NCBI GenBank assembly: GCA_015485125.1
Contig: WFUE01000040.1
Span: forward strand, 1 to 45,889
DNA length: 45,889 nucleotides
From: Lysobacterales bacterium
GTDB taxonomy: Bacteria; Pseudomonadota; Gammaproteobacteria; Xanthomonadales; S139-57
Direction of reading: 5' to 3'
Both the position numbers and the translations under genes were made by a program. The notes below the pieces were generated by a model. The model was not told where the DNA came from. It saw only the letters and a list, made by a program, of their open reading frames with translations, and searched no databases. Below are positions 7,581 through 16,755 of the stretch, piece by piece; position 1 is the stretch's first letter; every line of letters begins with the position of its first letter.

Positions 7581-8699
7581 ATGGATTTCAATTCCTACCT
7601 CAAGCTGATGGCCCACAAGAAGGCCTCGGACCTGTTCATCACCGCCGGCGTGCCGCCCAGCATCAAGGTCAATGGCCGGCTCTCGCCCGTGGGGCAGAAC
7701 CCGCTGACACCGGGGCAGGCGCGGGATCTGGTCCTGGGTGTGATGACACCCAGCCAACGGGAGGAATTCGAGGCCACCCACGAGTGCAATTTCGCCATCG
7801 GCGTGGCGGGTATCGGCCGCTTCCGGGTCAGCGCCTTCTACCAGCGCAATCATGTGGGCATGGTGCTGCGGCGCATCGAGACCAAGATTCCCACGGTGGA
7901 GCAGCTCAACCTGCCGCCGATCCTCAAGAATCTGTCCATGACCAAGCGGGGCATCATCATCATGGTGGGTGCCACCGGCACGGGTAAGTCTACTTCACTG
8001 GCGGCGATGATCGGCTACCGCAATCTCAACAGTACCGGCCATATCATCACCATCGAAGACCCCATCGAATACGTGCACAAGCACGAGGGTTGCATCATCA
8101 CCCAGCGGGAGGTGGGTATCGACACCGATTCCTTCGAGATCGCCCTGCGCAACACCCTGCGGCAGGCGCCGGATGTGATCATGATCGGGGAGATTCGTAC
8201 CCGGGAAACCATGGAACATGCCATCGCCTTTGCCGAAACCGGTCACCTGTGCATGGCCACCCTGCACGCCAACAACGCCAACCAGGCGCTGGACCGCATC
8301 CTGCACTTTTTCCCCGAAGACCGGCGCGATCAGTTGCTGATGGACCTGTCTCTCAATCTCAAGGCCATGATCGCTCAGCAGCTCATCCCCACGCCGGACG
8401 GCAAGAGCCGGCGGGCGGCGGTGGAGATCCTGCTCAATTCGCCGCTGGCACAGGAGATGATCCGCAAGGGCGAGATTCACAAGCTCAAGGATCTGATGAA
8501 GGAATCCACCAACCAGGGCATGAAAACCTTTGATCAGGCCCTGTTCGAGCTGTATCAGGCCGGTGAAATCACCTATGAGGACGCGCTGCGACACGCCGAT
8601 TCCGCCAACGAGGTGCGCCTGCGCATCAAACTCAGCCAGGGTGGCGATGCCAATACCCTCTCTTCCGGCCTGGACGGCATCGAACTGATGGAAGACTGA
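7581..8699 (+). CDS. pilU: Type IV pilus retraction accessory ATPase PilU
   Basis: PilU is the PilT paralogue that supports retraction under load. The 372-residue protein has Walker A GATGTGKST at 130-138, the Asp box TIEDPIEY, Walker B MIGEIR and His box ATLHANNA. It ends with an extra C-terminal tail that distinguishes PilU from PilT. It lies 12 bases after pilT with GGAGA in between, so the two form an operon. Confidence 0.96.
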   Translation: MDFNSYLKLMAHKKASDLFITAGVPPSIKVNGRLSPVGQNPLTPGQARDLVLGVMTPSQREEFEATHECNFAIGVAGIGRFRVSAFYQRNHVGMVLRRIETKIPTVEQLNLPPILKNLSMTKRGIIIMVGATGTGKSTSLAAMIGYRNLNSTGHIITIEDPIEYVHKHEGCIITQREVGIDTDSFEIALRNTLRQAPDVIMIGEIRTRETMEHAIAFAETGHLCMATLHANNANQALDRILHFFPEDRRDQLLMDLSLNLKAMIAQQLIPTPDGKSRRAAVEILLNSPLAQEMIRKGEIHKLKDLMKESTNQGMKTFDQALFELYQAGEITYEDALRHADSANEVRLRIKLSQGGDANTLSSGLDGIELMED

Positions 8700-8702
8700 T
8701 GC

Positions 8703-9494
8703 ATGGCTGAAGGCTGGTGCATCATGACCGAAATCCAGGGACTGTTGCAGACTCTGGATGGTCGGGCCGCTGCGGCATCCGATGCCCTGCGCCGCTTGCA
8801 GGCCATCGGTTTTCCCATCATCCCCAACAGCCGCTGCACCCTGCGGGAAATCGAAGGCACCCTCAAACAGTTGGGCATTCAGGGCCCGGCCATTTGTGAG
8901 CATGGCGCCGTGCTGCACACCGGCCAGGATGCACGCGCCGTCTGCCTGTCACCCACCCAGGACGTGGCCATGATCCGCAAGACGCTGAAAGCCCTGCGTC
9001 AGCAGCACGGCTGGCGGTTTCACTATCTGGAAGAGTTGGATGACCGGCAGGTGGCCGGCCTGCTGGAATGTGAACCCCGGCAGGTGGCGGGCAAGCGTCA
9101 GCGGCTGGGTAGCGAATGGCTGATCTGGGAAGATGCGCCACAAGAACTGGGTGCCTTCCAGCAGGCGCTGGCGGAAGCTGGCCTGCGCTTGCAGGAGGAA
9201 CACTATGGCTGGGTGGTGCTGCCGGAAATCATTCAGCGCAACACCGCCATGGAAGCCCTGTGCGGTGACCCGCAGCACCGCAAGATTCATATACTGGCCC
9301 TGGGCAATGACGAGGCCGACCTGCCCATGCTGCAGGCGGCGGATATCCCGGTCAGCATTCCGGCGGATAACGACAGCCCCGCGCCCACGCTGTCCCACCC
9401 CAACCTGATCGAGGCACCGGCCGCCGGCATGCTGGGCTGGTCGGTGGTGGTGGAACGCTGGCTGGATCTGGTCAGTCGTTCTCCAGACGAGTAA
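8703..9494 (+). CDS. HAD-like protein of the mannosyl-3-phosphoglycerate phosphatase type, nucleophile missing
   Basis: The 263-residue protein resembles the YedP/MPGP branch of HAD phosphatases. CEHGAVLH (family: ENGA) and the motif IV region ALGNDEADLPML are recognisable. Motif I should read DxDGT; here it is TLDGR, so the nucleophilic aspartate is threonine (T17) and only the second aspartate (D19) remains. Activity by the usual mechanism is unlikely. It starts three bases after the pilU stop. A second ATG at 8724 (M8) would place motif I close to the N-terminus, as in the family. The function is unknown. Confidence 0.7.
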   Translation: MAEGWCIMTEIQGLLQTLDGRAAAASDALRRLQAIGFPIIPNSRCTLREIEGTLKQLGIQGPAICEHGAVLHTGQDARAVCLSPTQDVAMIRKTLKALRQQHGWRFHYLEELDDRQVAGLLECEPRQVAGKRQRLGSEWLIWEDAPQELGAFQQALAEAGLRLQEEHYGWVVLPEIIQRNTAMEALCGDPQHRKIHILALGNDEADLPMLQAADIPVSIPADNDSPAPTLSHPNLIEAPAAGMLGWSVVVERWLDLVSRSPDE

Positions 9495-9526
9495 TCAACC
9501 CAGGCAATGACCATTGGCACATGTTG

Positions 9527-9556
9527 TTGTCCATCTTCATGTCTATAGTGTTATAC
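9527..9556 (+). promoter_or_regulatory. Possible promoter of the YggN-like gene
   Basis: TTGTCC (9527-9532) and TTATAC (9551-9556) are separated by 18 bases, 30 bases before the start codon. The stretch is AT-rich compared with its surroundings. A weaker alternative -10 is TATAGT at 9544-9549. Confidence 0.35.
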
Positions 9557-9586
9557 ATCAATAACACACCAGTACGGAGGTGGCAG

Positions 9587-10354
9587 ATGAAGATGCGATT
9601 TGTGTTGTGTATGACACTGTTGTTCTCGGGCCTGCAGGCGCAGGCTGCGGATGTGGATTGGGACATGCGCGAGGACTGCGGGATGGAAAGCGGCTATTCG
9701 CTGAAGTTACGCCAGCAGGCCATCCTGATCACCACGCAGGATGGTGATCTGCTGAGACTGCACAACGGCCAGTTGTTGTTCAATGGCGAGTCGGTACCGC
9801 TTTCCATGGATGCCCGCCAGGCATTGCAGGCCTATGAGCAGGCCTGGCACGAAATCACCCCCAGAGCACTGGATCTGGGCATTGAAGCACTGGAGGCGGT
9901 CGAGGATGTGGCCGAGCAATTGTCCACTGCCTTCGCCGAACTGGATGCGGAAGCGGCCACACAGATGCGCACCCGCCTGCAAGCCCAGTTGCAACAACTG
10001 CGCAATGCGCTGGAAAAGCAGCGCCAGCAGGATGAAGTGGATGAAAAGGCCTTGGAAAAAGCCATTCGCGACGCGGTGGAAGACCTGTTGCCCAGCGTAA
10101 TGGGGGATGCCATCCGTCTGGGGCTGAAGCTGGCCTTCACACACGATGAAGCCAAAATGCAGGCCTTCGAGCAGCGCATGGAAGCGTTGGAACCGGCCCT
10201 GAAGGCCCGTTTCGAAAACCCGGATGCGCCGTTTCGGCAAAAGGTGGCGCGTCTGTGCGAGCAGTTTCACACCATCGACAGCCTGGAGGCGGATCTGCCC
10301 CTGACCCTGCCCAATGGCCAACGGCTGGATGTGGTGCGGTTCAGGGCGGATTGA
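9587..10354 (+). CDS. DUF2884 (YggN-like) periplasmic protein
   Basis: The 255-residue protein starts with a signal peptide (about 1-20, cleavage after AQA). A charged helical region at about 90-150 is rich in Glu, Gln and Leu and probably forms a coiled coil. The overall pattern, including an early cysteine (DCG), a central helical part and a late cysteine (LCEQF), fits DUF2884/YggN, a periplasmic family of unknown function. The ATG at 9587 is supported by GGAGG at 9576-9580; an ATG two codons later is also possible. Confidence 0.72.
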   Translation: MKMRFVLCMTLLFSGLQAQAADVDWDMREDCGMESGYSLKLRQQAILITTQDGDLLRLHNGQLLFNGESVPLSMDARQALQAYEQAWHEITPRALDLGIEALEAVEDVAEQLSTAFAELDAEAATQMRTRLQAQLQQLRNALEKQRQQDEVDEKALEKAIRDAVEDLLPSVMGDAIRLGLKLAFTHDEAKMQAFEQRMEALEPALKARFENPDAPFRQKVARLCEQFHTIDSLEADLPLTLPNGQRLDVVRFRAD

Positions 10355-10400
10355 AGGGGAGCATGATAGGATGAGAGGATAACGGGTACGGTATGGTGGG

Positions 10401-10656
10401 ATGGGCAAGCAGAAGAAAACCATGGAAAGGTTGCTGGCTGGGCAGGCCGATGCCCATATGGGGTTTGATGATTTGAGATCCCTGCTGTTGTCCCTGGGAT
10501 TCGAGGAGCGGATTCGAGGCAGCCATCATTTGTTCAGCAAGCGAGGCATCGTTGAAAAAAATCAACTTGCAACGCGATGGCCGTCATGCCAAACCGTATC
10601 AAGTCAGGTAAGTGCGTGCGATAATCCTCACATACCAGTTGATGAATCAGACATGA
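10401..10656 (+). pseudogene. hicA: hicA-like toxin gene, disrupted by a frameshift and a nonsense codon
   Basis: The frame from 10401 encodes a HicA-type mRNA interferase domain, including the catalytic histidine motif RGSHHLF, up to an A7 run at 10555-10561. After a +1 shift there, the conserved continuation KINLQRDGRHAKPYQVR appears. It is then cut by TAA at 10609-10611, where the family expects Q. Past that stop the same frame runs as VRAIILTYQL to a TGA at 10654-10656, overlapping the hicB start as ATGA. The overlap suggests an originally coupled hicA-hicB pair. The toxin is probably inactive, barring a sequencing error in the A run. Confidence 0.8.
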
Positions 10657-10868
10657 TGTACAAATACGAAATCATTCTCTATTGGAGCGAGCCAGATCAG
10701 CTGTTTGTGGCCGAGGTGCCCGAATTGCCCGGCTGCGTGGCGCATGGTAAAACGCAGGATGAGGCACTGAAGCAGGCCCGTATTGCCATGGGCTTGTGGC
10801 TGGATACGGCCCGTGAACAGGGTGAGCCGATTCCCGAACCCAAGGGTCGGCGGTTAATGTATGCCTGA
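10653..10868 (+). CDS. hicB: HicB-like antitoxin, single domain
   Basis: The 71-residue protein matches the short HicB fold: YEIILYWSEPDQLFVAEVPELPGC, a DEAL helix, then IPEPKGRRLMYA at the end. It lacks the DNA-binding tail of longer HicB proteins. The start overlaps the last codons of the decayed hicA (ATGA); a second ATG follows at 10656. The frame is intact while the toxin frame is broken, so this is an orphan antitoxin. Confidence 0.85.
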   Translation: MMYKYEIILYWSEPDQLFVAEVPELPGCVAHGKTQDEALKQARIAMGLWLDTAREQGEPIPEPKGRRLMYA

Positions 10869-11382
10869 CAGGAGAAACCGGGGATACGCCTTGCGTGCTA
10901 TGCGTTGGTGGGTGGTGTTGTTCCTCTGGTCCTGCTCGCTCACCGCCGCCGAACTGCCCCACTATGACCCGGAAGCACAACCGGATCAGGAACTGGCCAC
11001 GGCACTGGCCGAGGCCCGCCAGGGCGGGCGCAAGGTGTTGCTGTTGTTCGGTTCGGAGTGGTGTCAGGATTGCCGCAGCCTCAACCGCCGCCTGATGCAG
11101 GCACCGTTGAAGCATACCCTGGCCGATGCGGTGGTCGTGGTGCATGTGGATGTGGGCAACTGGGACCGCAATCAGGATTTTGCCGCCCGCTATGACCACC
11201 CGGAAGCCAGGGGCATTCCGGCACTGGCCTTGCTGGATGCCGATGGGCGAACGTTGATGGTCACCCGCGCCGGTGAGCTGGCCAATGTCAGCAGCATGGG
11301 CAATGACGCGCTCAACGACTGGTTCAAGAGCCGCCTGCGCCAGTTTTCACGGCGAGGGCCAGAGACGGCTGGAAGCCGGTGA
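10861..11382 (+). CDS. Secreted thioredoxin-fold protein
   Basis: The product has a basic N-terminus, a hydrophobic signal segment (WWVVLFLWSCSLTAA) and a thioredoxin-like domain with the redox motif WCQDC and a cis-proline loop (GIPALALLD). It should act in the periplasm as a disulphide reductase or isomerase of the thioredoxin_7 type. The start is uncertain: ATG 10861 overlaps hicB, TTG 10891 has GGGGA six bases upstream, and ATG 10900 is also possible. All keep the signal peptide. The 3' end overlaps the convergent gene at 11347 by 36 bases. Confidence 0.8.
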   Translation: MPDRRNRGYALRAMRWWVVLFLWSCSLTAAELPHYDPEAQPDQELATALAEARQGGRKVLLLFGSEWCQDCRSLNRRLMQAPLKHTLADAVVVVHVDVGNWDRNQDFAARYDHPEARGIPALALLDADGRTLMVTRAGELANVSSMGNDALNDWFKSRLRQFSRRGPETAGSR

Positions 11383-12582
11383 CAGGGCCTGTTCCACCTC
11401 GGTCTGCCGCGCCGGATACATGCGCTTGAACAACAGGTAGCCCAGTTGCAGCGCATCGGCCTGCAGCGCCTTCTCGCCACAGTCGACCCGCCCCAGCCAG
11501 CAGTCCTGATCCTCGTAGGCCAATGCCAGCGCTGTGTCGCGGTCGATATAGACAATGCGGTAGACGGCGGCATGGTCGCTGAGATCGAAACCGCCGGAGA
11601 GGCTGCCCTTCCAGCCCTCGAAGGCCAGCATCCATTCCTGGCCGCTGTTGCGATCCCGGAAGAACACCGTGTTGGGGCGTGTGGCCAGATCTTCCCAGTA
11701 AGGCGTGGGTGTGGCCTGTTCGATGAAATCGGCCATGGAACGATACTGGCTGTCACTGCCTACCACCATGGGCATGGCGGCGGTGGCCTGTGGATCTTCT
11801 TCCACACCGGTGGTTTCGGCATAGGGCGCCAGGGTCATCTGGTTGCGGACGGTGGGGATGACCCGGTCTTCGCTGTGGTAGAGATAGCCGTTGGCCAGAA
11901 AGCGGGTGAGGCGACCGGAGCTGCCGGCGGCAATGGGCAGAAAGCCGCGATACCACCAGTCCCCTTCCAGAATGGACCAGCGGCATTGGGCAGGCTGGTC
12001 GCCCGTGGCCGGGCTGCAACGGGCCGAATCACGCAGGCCATCCGCCCACTCCATCCATTGAAATTGCCGTAGTTCGCCACCCAGTTCCAGTTGCAGGCGA
12101 TCCGTGCCGGTGAAGCGCATGCGGGCCATGCCCAGGCCGCTGTCCACATAGTCGGGGGGGTGCTGGTTACAGCCGATGCAACGGCCATTGCGGGTTTCCT
12201 GTACCGGCCCGGTGCTTTCCAGCGTGCCGATCAGGCCCTGGGATTGCCACAGCGCCCAATCCGCCGGTTGCCAGTAGCCGGCCCAAGTGTACCAGCGGGG
12301 CAGGCCCGTCGCGTCATAGGTGTAGTAGCTGACGAACACCAGTCCTCCCCCGTCGGGGTCGATGCTGCCTTGCTGGATGTCCAGATTGAGGCCGGTGCCC
12401 GGTTCTTCCGGGTTCCACCACCAGCCGCTGCGGGGTTTGAGCAGGGCGCTGAGGTTGTCCAGCTCGTCGAAAGTGGGTACGGCCAACCCCTGGTAGTTCA
12501 GCTGGTAGGCGGGCGGTTCCGCCGCCCAGGCAGGCAGCATGCAAAGCAAGGCGAGCAGCATGGAAAGCCGCGTCATGCGCAT
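11347..12582 (-). CDS. Secreted protein of unknown function with a GWWWNPxxxGxG domain
   Basis: The 411-residue protein has a signal peptide (about 1-20, AWA). A Trp- and Gly-rich module follows: [19 protein letters not shown] at about 52-70, then VFVSYYTYD and PRWYTWAG. The same kind of module (SGSWFNAATDGQGFVFEV, LVLYWYTYA, QWLVGAG) is the C-terminal domain of the cytochrome-like protein at 16756-17874. Two closely spaced cysteines (CIGC, about 136-139) and later ones could form disulphides. I do not recognise the rest. It overlaps the end of prfA by 10 bases, so it may be co-transcribed with hemA-prfA. An alternative start is M3. Confidence 0.7.
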   Translation of the reverse strand: MRMTRLSMLLALLCMLPAWAAEPPAYQLNYQGLAVPTFDELDNLSALLKPRSGWWWNPEEPGTGLNLDIQQGSIDPDGGGLVFVSYYTYDATGLPRWYTWAGYWQPADWALWQSQGLIGTLESTGPVQETRNGRCIGCNQHPPDYVDSGLGMARMRFTGTDRLQLELGGELRQFQWMEWADGLRDSARCSPATGDQPAQCRWSILEGDWWYRGFLPIAAGSSGRLTRFLANGYLYHSEDRVIPTVRNQMTLAPYAETTGVEEDPQATAAMPMVVGSDSQYRSMADFIEQATPTPYWEDLATRPNTVFFRDRNSGQEWMLAFEGWKGSLSGGFDLSDHAAVYRIVYIDRDTALALAYEDQDCWLGRVDCGEKALQADALQLGYLLFKRMYPARQTEVEQALSPASSRLWPSP

Positions 12583-13676
12583 TGCCCCTGGGCCAGTTCC
12601 GCCAGCAATTCGGCCTGATGGGCCTGTTGCAGCGGTTCGAGCAGCAGGTCCAGATCACCTTGCAACACTTCATCCAGCCGGTAGAGGGTCAGGTTGATGC
12701 GGTGGTCGGTGACCCGTCCCTGGGGGAAGTTGTAGGTACGAATGCGCTGGGAGCGGTCACCGGAGCCGACTTGCAGTTTGCGGGCCTGGGCCTGTTCCGC
12801 CTGTTGCTCGGCCTGACGCTGTTCGCGGATGCGCGCGGCCAGCAGGGCCATGGCGCGGGCCTTGTTCTTGTGCTGCGAGCGCTCGTCCTGGCATTCCACC
12901 ACGATGCCGGTGGGCAGGTGGGTGATGCGAATGGCGGAGTCGGTGGTGTTGACGTGCTGCCCACCGGCGCCGGAGGCGCGGAAGGTATCGATGCGCAAAT
13001 CCTGGGGCGGCAGGTCGATCTCGCCGATATCTTCCAGTTCCGGCAGGATGGCCACGGTGCAGGCCGAGGTGTGAATACGGCCCTGGGATTCGGTCTCGGG
13101 TACCCGCTGCACCCGGTGGGTGCCGGATTCGAATTTCATCCGCGCGAAGGCTTCCGGGCCGATGACCCGGGCGATGACTTCGCGAAATCCGCCATGTTCA
13201 CCGGGGTTTTCGCTGAGGATTTCCACCCGCCAGCCTTGCCGTTCGGCGTAGCGGCTGTACATGCGGAACAGGTCGCCGGCAAACAGCGCCGCCTCGTCGC
13301 CGCCGGTGCCGGCGCGGATTTCCAGAAAGATGTTGTTGTCGTCGTCCGGGTCGCGGGGCAGGAGCAGGGTCTGTAGGCGCTCGGTCAGTTGCTGGATGCG
13401 GTTCTGCAGGCTTTCCTGTTCTTCCCGGCCCATGGCCTGCATGTCCGGGTCGTCGTCCTGCAGCAGTTGCCCGGCGGCCTGCAGGTCGGCCCGGGCGGTT
13501 TCCAGTTGCCGCCAGGTCTGCACCAGTGGTTCCAGACGGGCGAATTCTCGGCTCAGTTGCTGAAAGCGTTGCGGGTCGGCGGCGGCATCGGGCTCGGCCA
13601 TCAGCGCGGCCAGTTCTTCGTGGCGGTTGCGCAGGTCTTCCAGCCGTTGGTGCAGTTGCGGCAGCAGTTCAGTCAC
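12573..13676 (-). CDS. prfA: Peptide chain release factor 1
   Basis: RF1 recognises UAA and UAG and triggers peptide release on the ribosome. The 367-residue protein has the GGQ motif at 238-240, whose glutamine is methylated by PrmC, and the codon-reading PxT tripeptide as PET in [10 protein letters not shown]. The start overlaps the hemA stop by 8 bases, the usual hemA-prfA coupling. No prmC follows; the next gene is a secreted protein of unknown function. Confidence 0.97.
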   Translation of the reverse strand: MTELLPQLHQRLEDLRNRHEELAALMAEPDAAADPQRFQQLSREFARLEPLVQTWRQLETARADLQAAGQLLQDDDPDMQAMGREEQESLQNRIQQLTERLQTLLLPRDPDDDNNIFLEIRAGTGGDEAALFAGDLFRMYSRYAERQGWRVEILSENPGEHGGFREVIARVIGPEAFARMKFESGTHRVQRVPETESQGRIHTSACTVAILPELEDIGEIDLPPQDLRIDTFRASGAGGQHVNTTDSAIRITHLPTGIVVECQDERSQHKNKARAMALLAARIREQRQAEQQAEQAQARKLQVGSGDRSQRIRTYNFPQGRVTDHRINLTLYRLDEVLQGDLDLLLEPLQQAHQAELLAELAQGQCA

Positions 13677-14925
13677 GGTTGTCCAGGCCCAGCAGCCAGC
13701 GGGCGGTGTCCAGCGTGTCCAGCTGCCCCTGTCCGGCGGCTTCGCGCAATTTGCTGGAAGGGGTATGCAGCAGCTTGTTGGTCAGGGTGTGGGCAAGGTA
13801 TTCCAGGGCCTTTTCCGGGGGCTGTTTCTCCAGCATGGCACGCGCCTTGCGCAGCACCTGTTCGCGGGTCTGTTCGGCCTGCTGGCGGTAGCGGCGGATC
13901 AGTTCCACCGCGTCCAGCGAGCGCAGCCAGCTCATGTAGTGCTGTACCTGCAAATCGATCATGGTTTCGGCTTCCTGCGCGGCCTTGCGGCGGGATTTCA
14001 TCCCTTCCTCGATCACCGATTGCAGATCGTCCACGGTGTAGAGGTAGACGTCCGGCAGCTTGCGGGTGCAGGGCTCGATATCGCGGGGCACGGCGATGTC
14101 CACCATGAACATGGGCTTGTGGCGGCGTTTCTTCACCGCCTGTTCCACCATTGCGCAGGAGATCACCGGCTCGGTGGCGCCGGTGGAGCTGATGATGACA
14201 TCGGCCTCGTGCAGGTGGTCGGGCAGTTGCGGCAGGCCGATGGCATAGCCGTTGAATTCCAGGGCCAGGTTCTGTGCCCGGCTGAGGGTGCGATTGGCAA
14301 TGATCAGCCGCTGCACGCCCTGGCCATGCAGGTGACGCGCGGCCAGTTCGATGGTTTCACCGGCACCCACCAGCAGCACGGTCAGCTCGTTCAGGTCGGA
14401 GAAGATCTGCCGGGCCAGGTGAACGGCGGCATAGGCCACGGAAACGGCGCTGCCGCCGATGGCCGTTTCGGTGCGTACCTGCTTGGCCACGGCAAAAGTG
14501 TGCTGGAACAGGCGTTCCAGTATCGGGTCCAGTGTATGGGCTTCCCGCGCCAGCTGGTAGGCCTGTTTCATCTGGCCGAGAATTTGCGGCTCGCCCAGCA
14601 CCAGCGAATCCAGCCCGGTGGCGACCCGCAACAGATGGCGTACGGCCTGTTCATTGCTGTGCTGGTAGAGGTAGGGGTCCAGCTGGCCGGCTTCCAGCCC
14701 GTGGTAGCGGTGCAGCCAGTCCACCGTGGGGCGGGGATCGTCACCGCTCAGTTCGCAGTAGAGTTCAGTGCGGTTGCAGGTGGAAAGAATGGCCGCGCCT
14801 TGCACGCCTTCCAGTGCGTTGAGCTCGCGCAGGGCATCATTGCAGGCCTCCGGGGTGAGGGAGACCTGTTCGCGGATATCCACCGGTGCGGTGTTGTGGT
14901 TGATGCCCAGAGCCAGTATGTTCAT
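13669..14925 (-). CDS. hemA: Glutamyl-tRNA reductase
   Basis: HemA reduces glutamyl-tRNA to glutamate-1-semialdehyde, the first committed step of tetrapyrrole synthesis by the C5 pathway. The 418 residues carry the catalytic cysteine C50 in [10 protein letters not shown], the [12 protein letters not shown] motif, the NADPH-binding region LLVGAGET, and the C-terminal dimerisation helix. A -10-like TAGAAT lies about 30 bases upstream on the minus strand (near 14953-14958). The divergent trmJ starts 99 bases away. Confidence 0.97.
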   Translation of the reverse strand: MNILALGINHNTAPVDIREQVSLTPEACNDALRELNALEGVQGAAILSTCNRTELYCELSGDDPRPTVDWLHRYHGLEAGQLDPYLYQHSNEQAVRHLLRVATGLDSLVLGEPQILGQMKQAYQLAREAHTLDPILERLFQHTFAVAKQVRTETAIGGSAVSVAYAAVHLARQIFSDLNELTVLLVGAGETIELAARHLHGQGVQRLIIANRTLSRAQNLALEFNGYAIGLPQLPDHLHEADVIISSTGATEPVISCAMVEQAVKKRRHKPMFMVDIAVPRDIEPCTRKLPDVYLYTVDDLQSVIEEGMKSRRKAAQEAETMIDLQVQHYMSWLRSLDAVELIRRYRQQAEQTREQVLRKARAMLEKQPPEKALEYLAHTLTNKLLHTPSSKLREAAGQGQLDTLDTARWLLGLDNRD

Positions 14926-15024
14926 GGTGTCGTTGCGCGGCGCAATCCAACCATTCTACCACGGGCGAACTATGGCATCATTGCACGAATGGTATAGCCC
15001 GTACTGCCCGAGGATAGTGCCCAG

Positions 15025-15762
15025 ATGAGCGATTCCCCGTTGACCGGCATCCGTGTGGTGCTGGTGGAAACCCATTACGCCGGCAATATCGGTGCCACGG
15101 CCCGTGCCATGAAAACCATGGGACTGCGGGATCTGTGGCTGGTGGCCCCCCGTTGTACGTTGAATGCGGAAGCCCGCATGATGGCGGCCTCGGCCCAGGA
15201 TGTACTGCAAGGTGTCCAGCAGGTGGAGCGGCTGGAACAAGCCCTGGCTGGTGTGGATCTGGCCGTGGCCCTGAGCCATCGTGGCCGCAGCGCCGATTGG
15301 CCGGTGTGGGATGTGGAGGAAACCGCCGATGCGGTGCTGGGGCAGGTGGCCCGGGGAGCCAGTGTGGCACTGGTGTTCGGGCCGGAGCCTTCCGGCCTGC
15401 GCTCGGAGCATCTTTACCAGTGCCAGGCGCAATGCCGTATTCCTTCCCATCCGGATTGCTCCAGTCTCAATCTGGCACAGGCGGTACAGGTCGTGTCCTA
15501 TGCGCTCTATCGCCGGCAGGCGGCGCCGGTGGCAGGTTCCACGCCACCACAACGGGCGGAACGCAAGGCGCTGGAGGCCTTTTTTACCCTGCTGGATACC
15601 TTGCTATGTGAAAGTGATTTCGCCCTGGCGCCGAGGGAAAAGGTGCTGGCCCGGCTCAAGGCTATTTATCTCAAGGCGGGCCTGACGCCCAGGGAGCTGG
15701 GATTGTTGCACGGCTTCATGGCCAGCTTGAAAGAAAAGATGACTCAGAAAGGCCAGAGGTAA
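15025..15762 (+). CDS. trmJ: tRNA (cytidine/uridine-2'-O-)-methyltransferase TrmJ
   Basis: TrmJ is a SPOUT-fold enzyme that 2'-O-methylates position 32 in the anticodon loop of several tRNAs, using SAM. The 245 residues contain the N-terminal motif THYAGNIGATARAMKTMGL, motif 2 as FGPEPSGL (most relatives have FGRERxGL), and motif 3 as SSLNLAQAVQVVSY. The C-terminal helical extension fits TrmJ and not the shorter TrmL. The loss of the first arginine in motif 2 is a minor oddity. The last 19 bases overlap the 3' end of convergent bamD. Confidence 0.9.
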   Translation: MSDSPLTGIRVVLVETHYAGNIGATARAMKTMGLRDLWLVAPRCTLNAEARMMAASAQDVLQGVQQVERLEQALAGVDLAVALSHRGRSADWPVWDVEETADAVLGQVARGASVALVFGPEPSGLRSEHLYQCQAQCRIPSHPDCSSLNLAQAVQVVSYALYRRQAAPVAGSTPPQRAERKALEAFFTLLDTLLCESDFALAPREKVLARLKAIYLKAGLTPRELGLLHGFMASLKEKMTQKGQR

Positions 15763-16556
15763 TCCAGCCAGCTTTTACCGGTTTTCTCCATGGGGTGCTT
15801 GAGGTTCTGCCGGTTGGCGGCCAGGGTCTGGCGGGTGTCGGCGGCCAGCCTGGGTTTGTTCAGCCCGTCGTAGGCCTGGGCCAGGATTTCCAGCGCCTCG
15901 ATGCTCTGCGGGGTTTCCGGAAAATGCTCGATGGTATAGCGCGCGCGGTTCTGGGCAGCAATCCAGGCACCCCGGCGCAGGTAGTAGCGAGCCACCTGCA
16001 GTTCCTGTTCGGCCAGCAGGTTCTTGAGATAGACCATGCGCTGGCGGGCATCGGCGGCATAGCGGCTATCCGGGAAACGGTTGATCAGATCGCTGAAATC
16101 GTAAAAGGCCTGTTCAGAAAACTGCAAGTCGCGGGAGTATCTGGCTTCTGGCAGGAAGCGGTCGAAAAAATTCTTGCTGCGTTCGAAATTCACCAGTCCC
16201 TTGAGATAATAGGCATAGTCCACCTGCTTGTGGGTGGGGTAGGTGCGGATGAAGCGCTTGGCCGCTGCCAGTGCCTTTTCCGGCTGGTCATTGCGAAAAT
16301 AGGCATAGGCCAGTTGCAGCTGTGCCTGTTCGGCATAAGGGCTGAAGGGGAAGCGGGCCTGCAGGCGGCGCAGATACTGCGTGGCCCGCGGGAAGTTGCC
16401 GACCTTCAGGGCATGTTCGGCATCTTCATACAGCTGGGCTGCGGTCAGGGTTTCCGTTTCATGGGTCTTGCCCTTGGTGCTGCTGCAGCCCGTGCTGCCC
16501 AGCAACAGGGCCAGTGCCGCTAGCAGAACGGCGGTATGCAGGAATGTCTTTTTCAC
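15744..16556 (-). CDS. bamD: Outer membrane assembly lipoprotein BamD
   Basis: BamD is the essential TPR lipoprotein of the BAM complex that inserts outer-membrane proteins. The sequence has a lipoprotein signal ending in GSTGC, then TPR-like repeats over about 230 residues, including YEDAEHALKVGNFPRATQYL and SPYAEQAQLQLAYAYF. I prefer the GTG at 16556, which starts the KKTFLHT signal peptide and gives 270 residues; an in-frame ATG at 16580 would add eight residues. In relatives bamD lies divergently next to rluD, but here a five-gene block separates them. Confidence 0.93.
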   Translation of the reverse strand: MKKTFLHTAVLLAALALLLGSTGCSSTKGKTHETETLTAAQLYEDAEHALKVGNFPRATQYLRRLQARFPFSPYAEQAQLQLAYAYFRNDQPEKALAAAKRFIRTYPTHKQVDYAYYLKGLVNFERSKNFFDRFLPEARYSRDLQFSEQAFYDFSDLINRFPDSRYAADARQRMVYLKNLLAEQELQVARYYLRRGAWIAAQNRARYTIEHFPETPQSIEALEILAQAYDGLNKPRLAADTRQTLAANRQNLKHPMEKTGKSWLDYLWPF

Positions 16557-16755
16557 TTCAGTGTGTACCTGGCGCATGCAAATCAGCGCGCAAGGATAGC
16601 GCATCAAAGGTTAATGAACCAGAAAGGTATGGCAGGAGGTTGATTGGTCTCGGTCCCGGCTGTGGAAATGTGATGCAATGGGCGCTCCGCTGCAAGAATA
16701 TGTGGCAGGATCGGGTCAAACCACAAGATCGACGGGTATCGGGAGAGAGACACTC

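Noticed and set aside
10401..10868. A single 155-residue hicA-hicB fusion gene
   Set aside because: The continuous frame arises only because the hicA frameshift joins the hicB frame. The middle part has no homology, while the shifted frame does.
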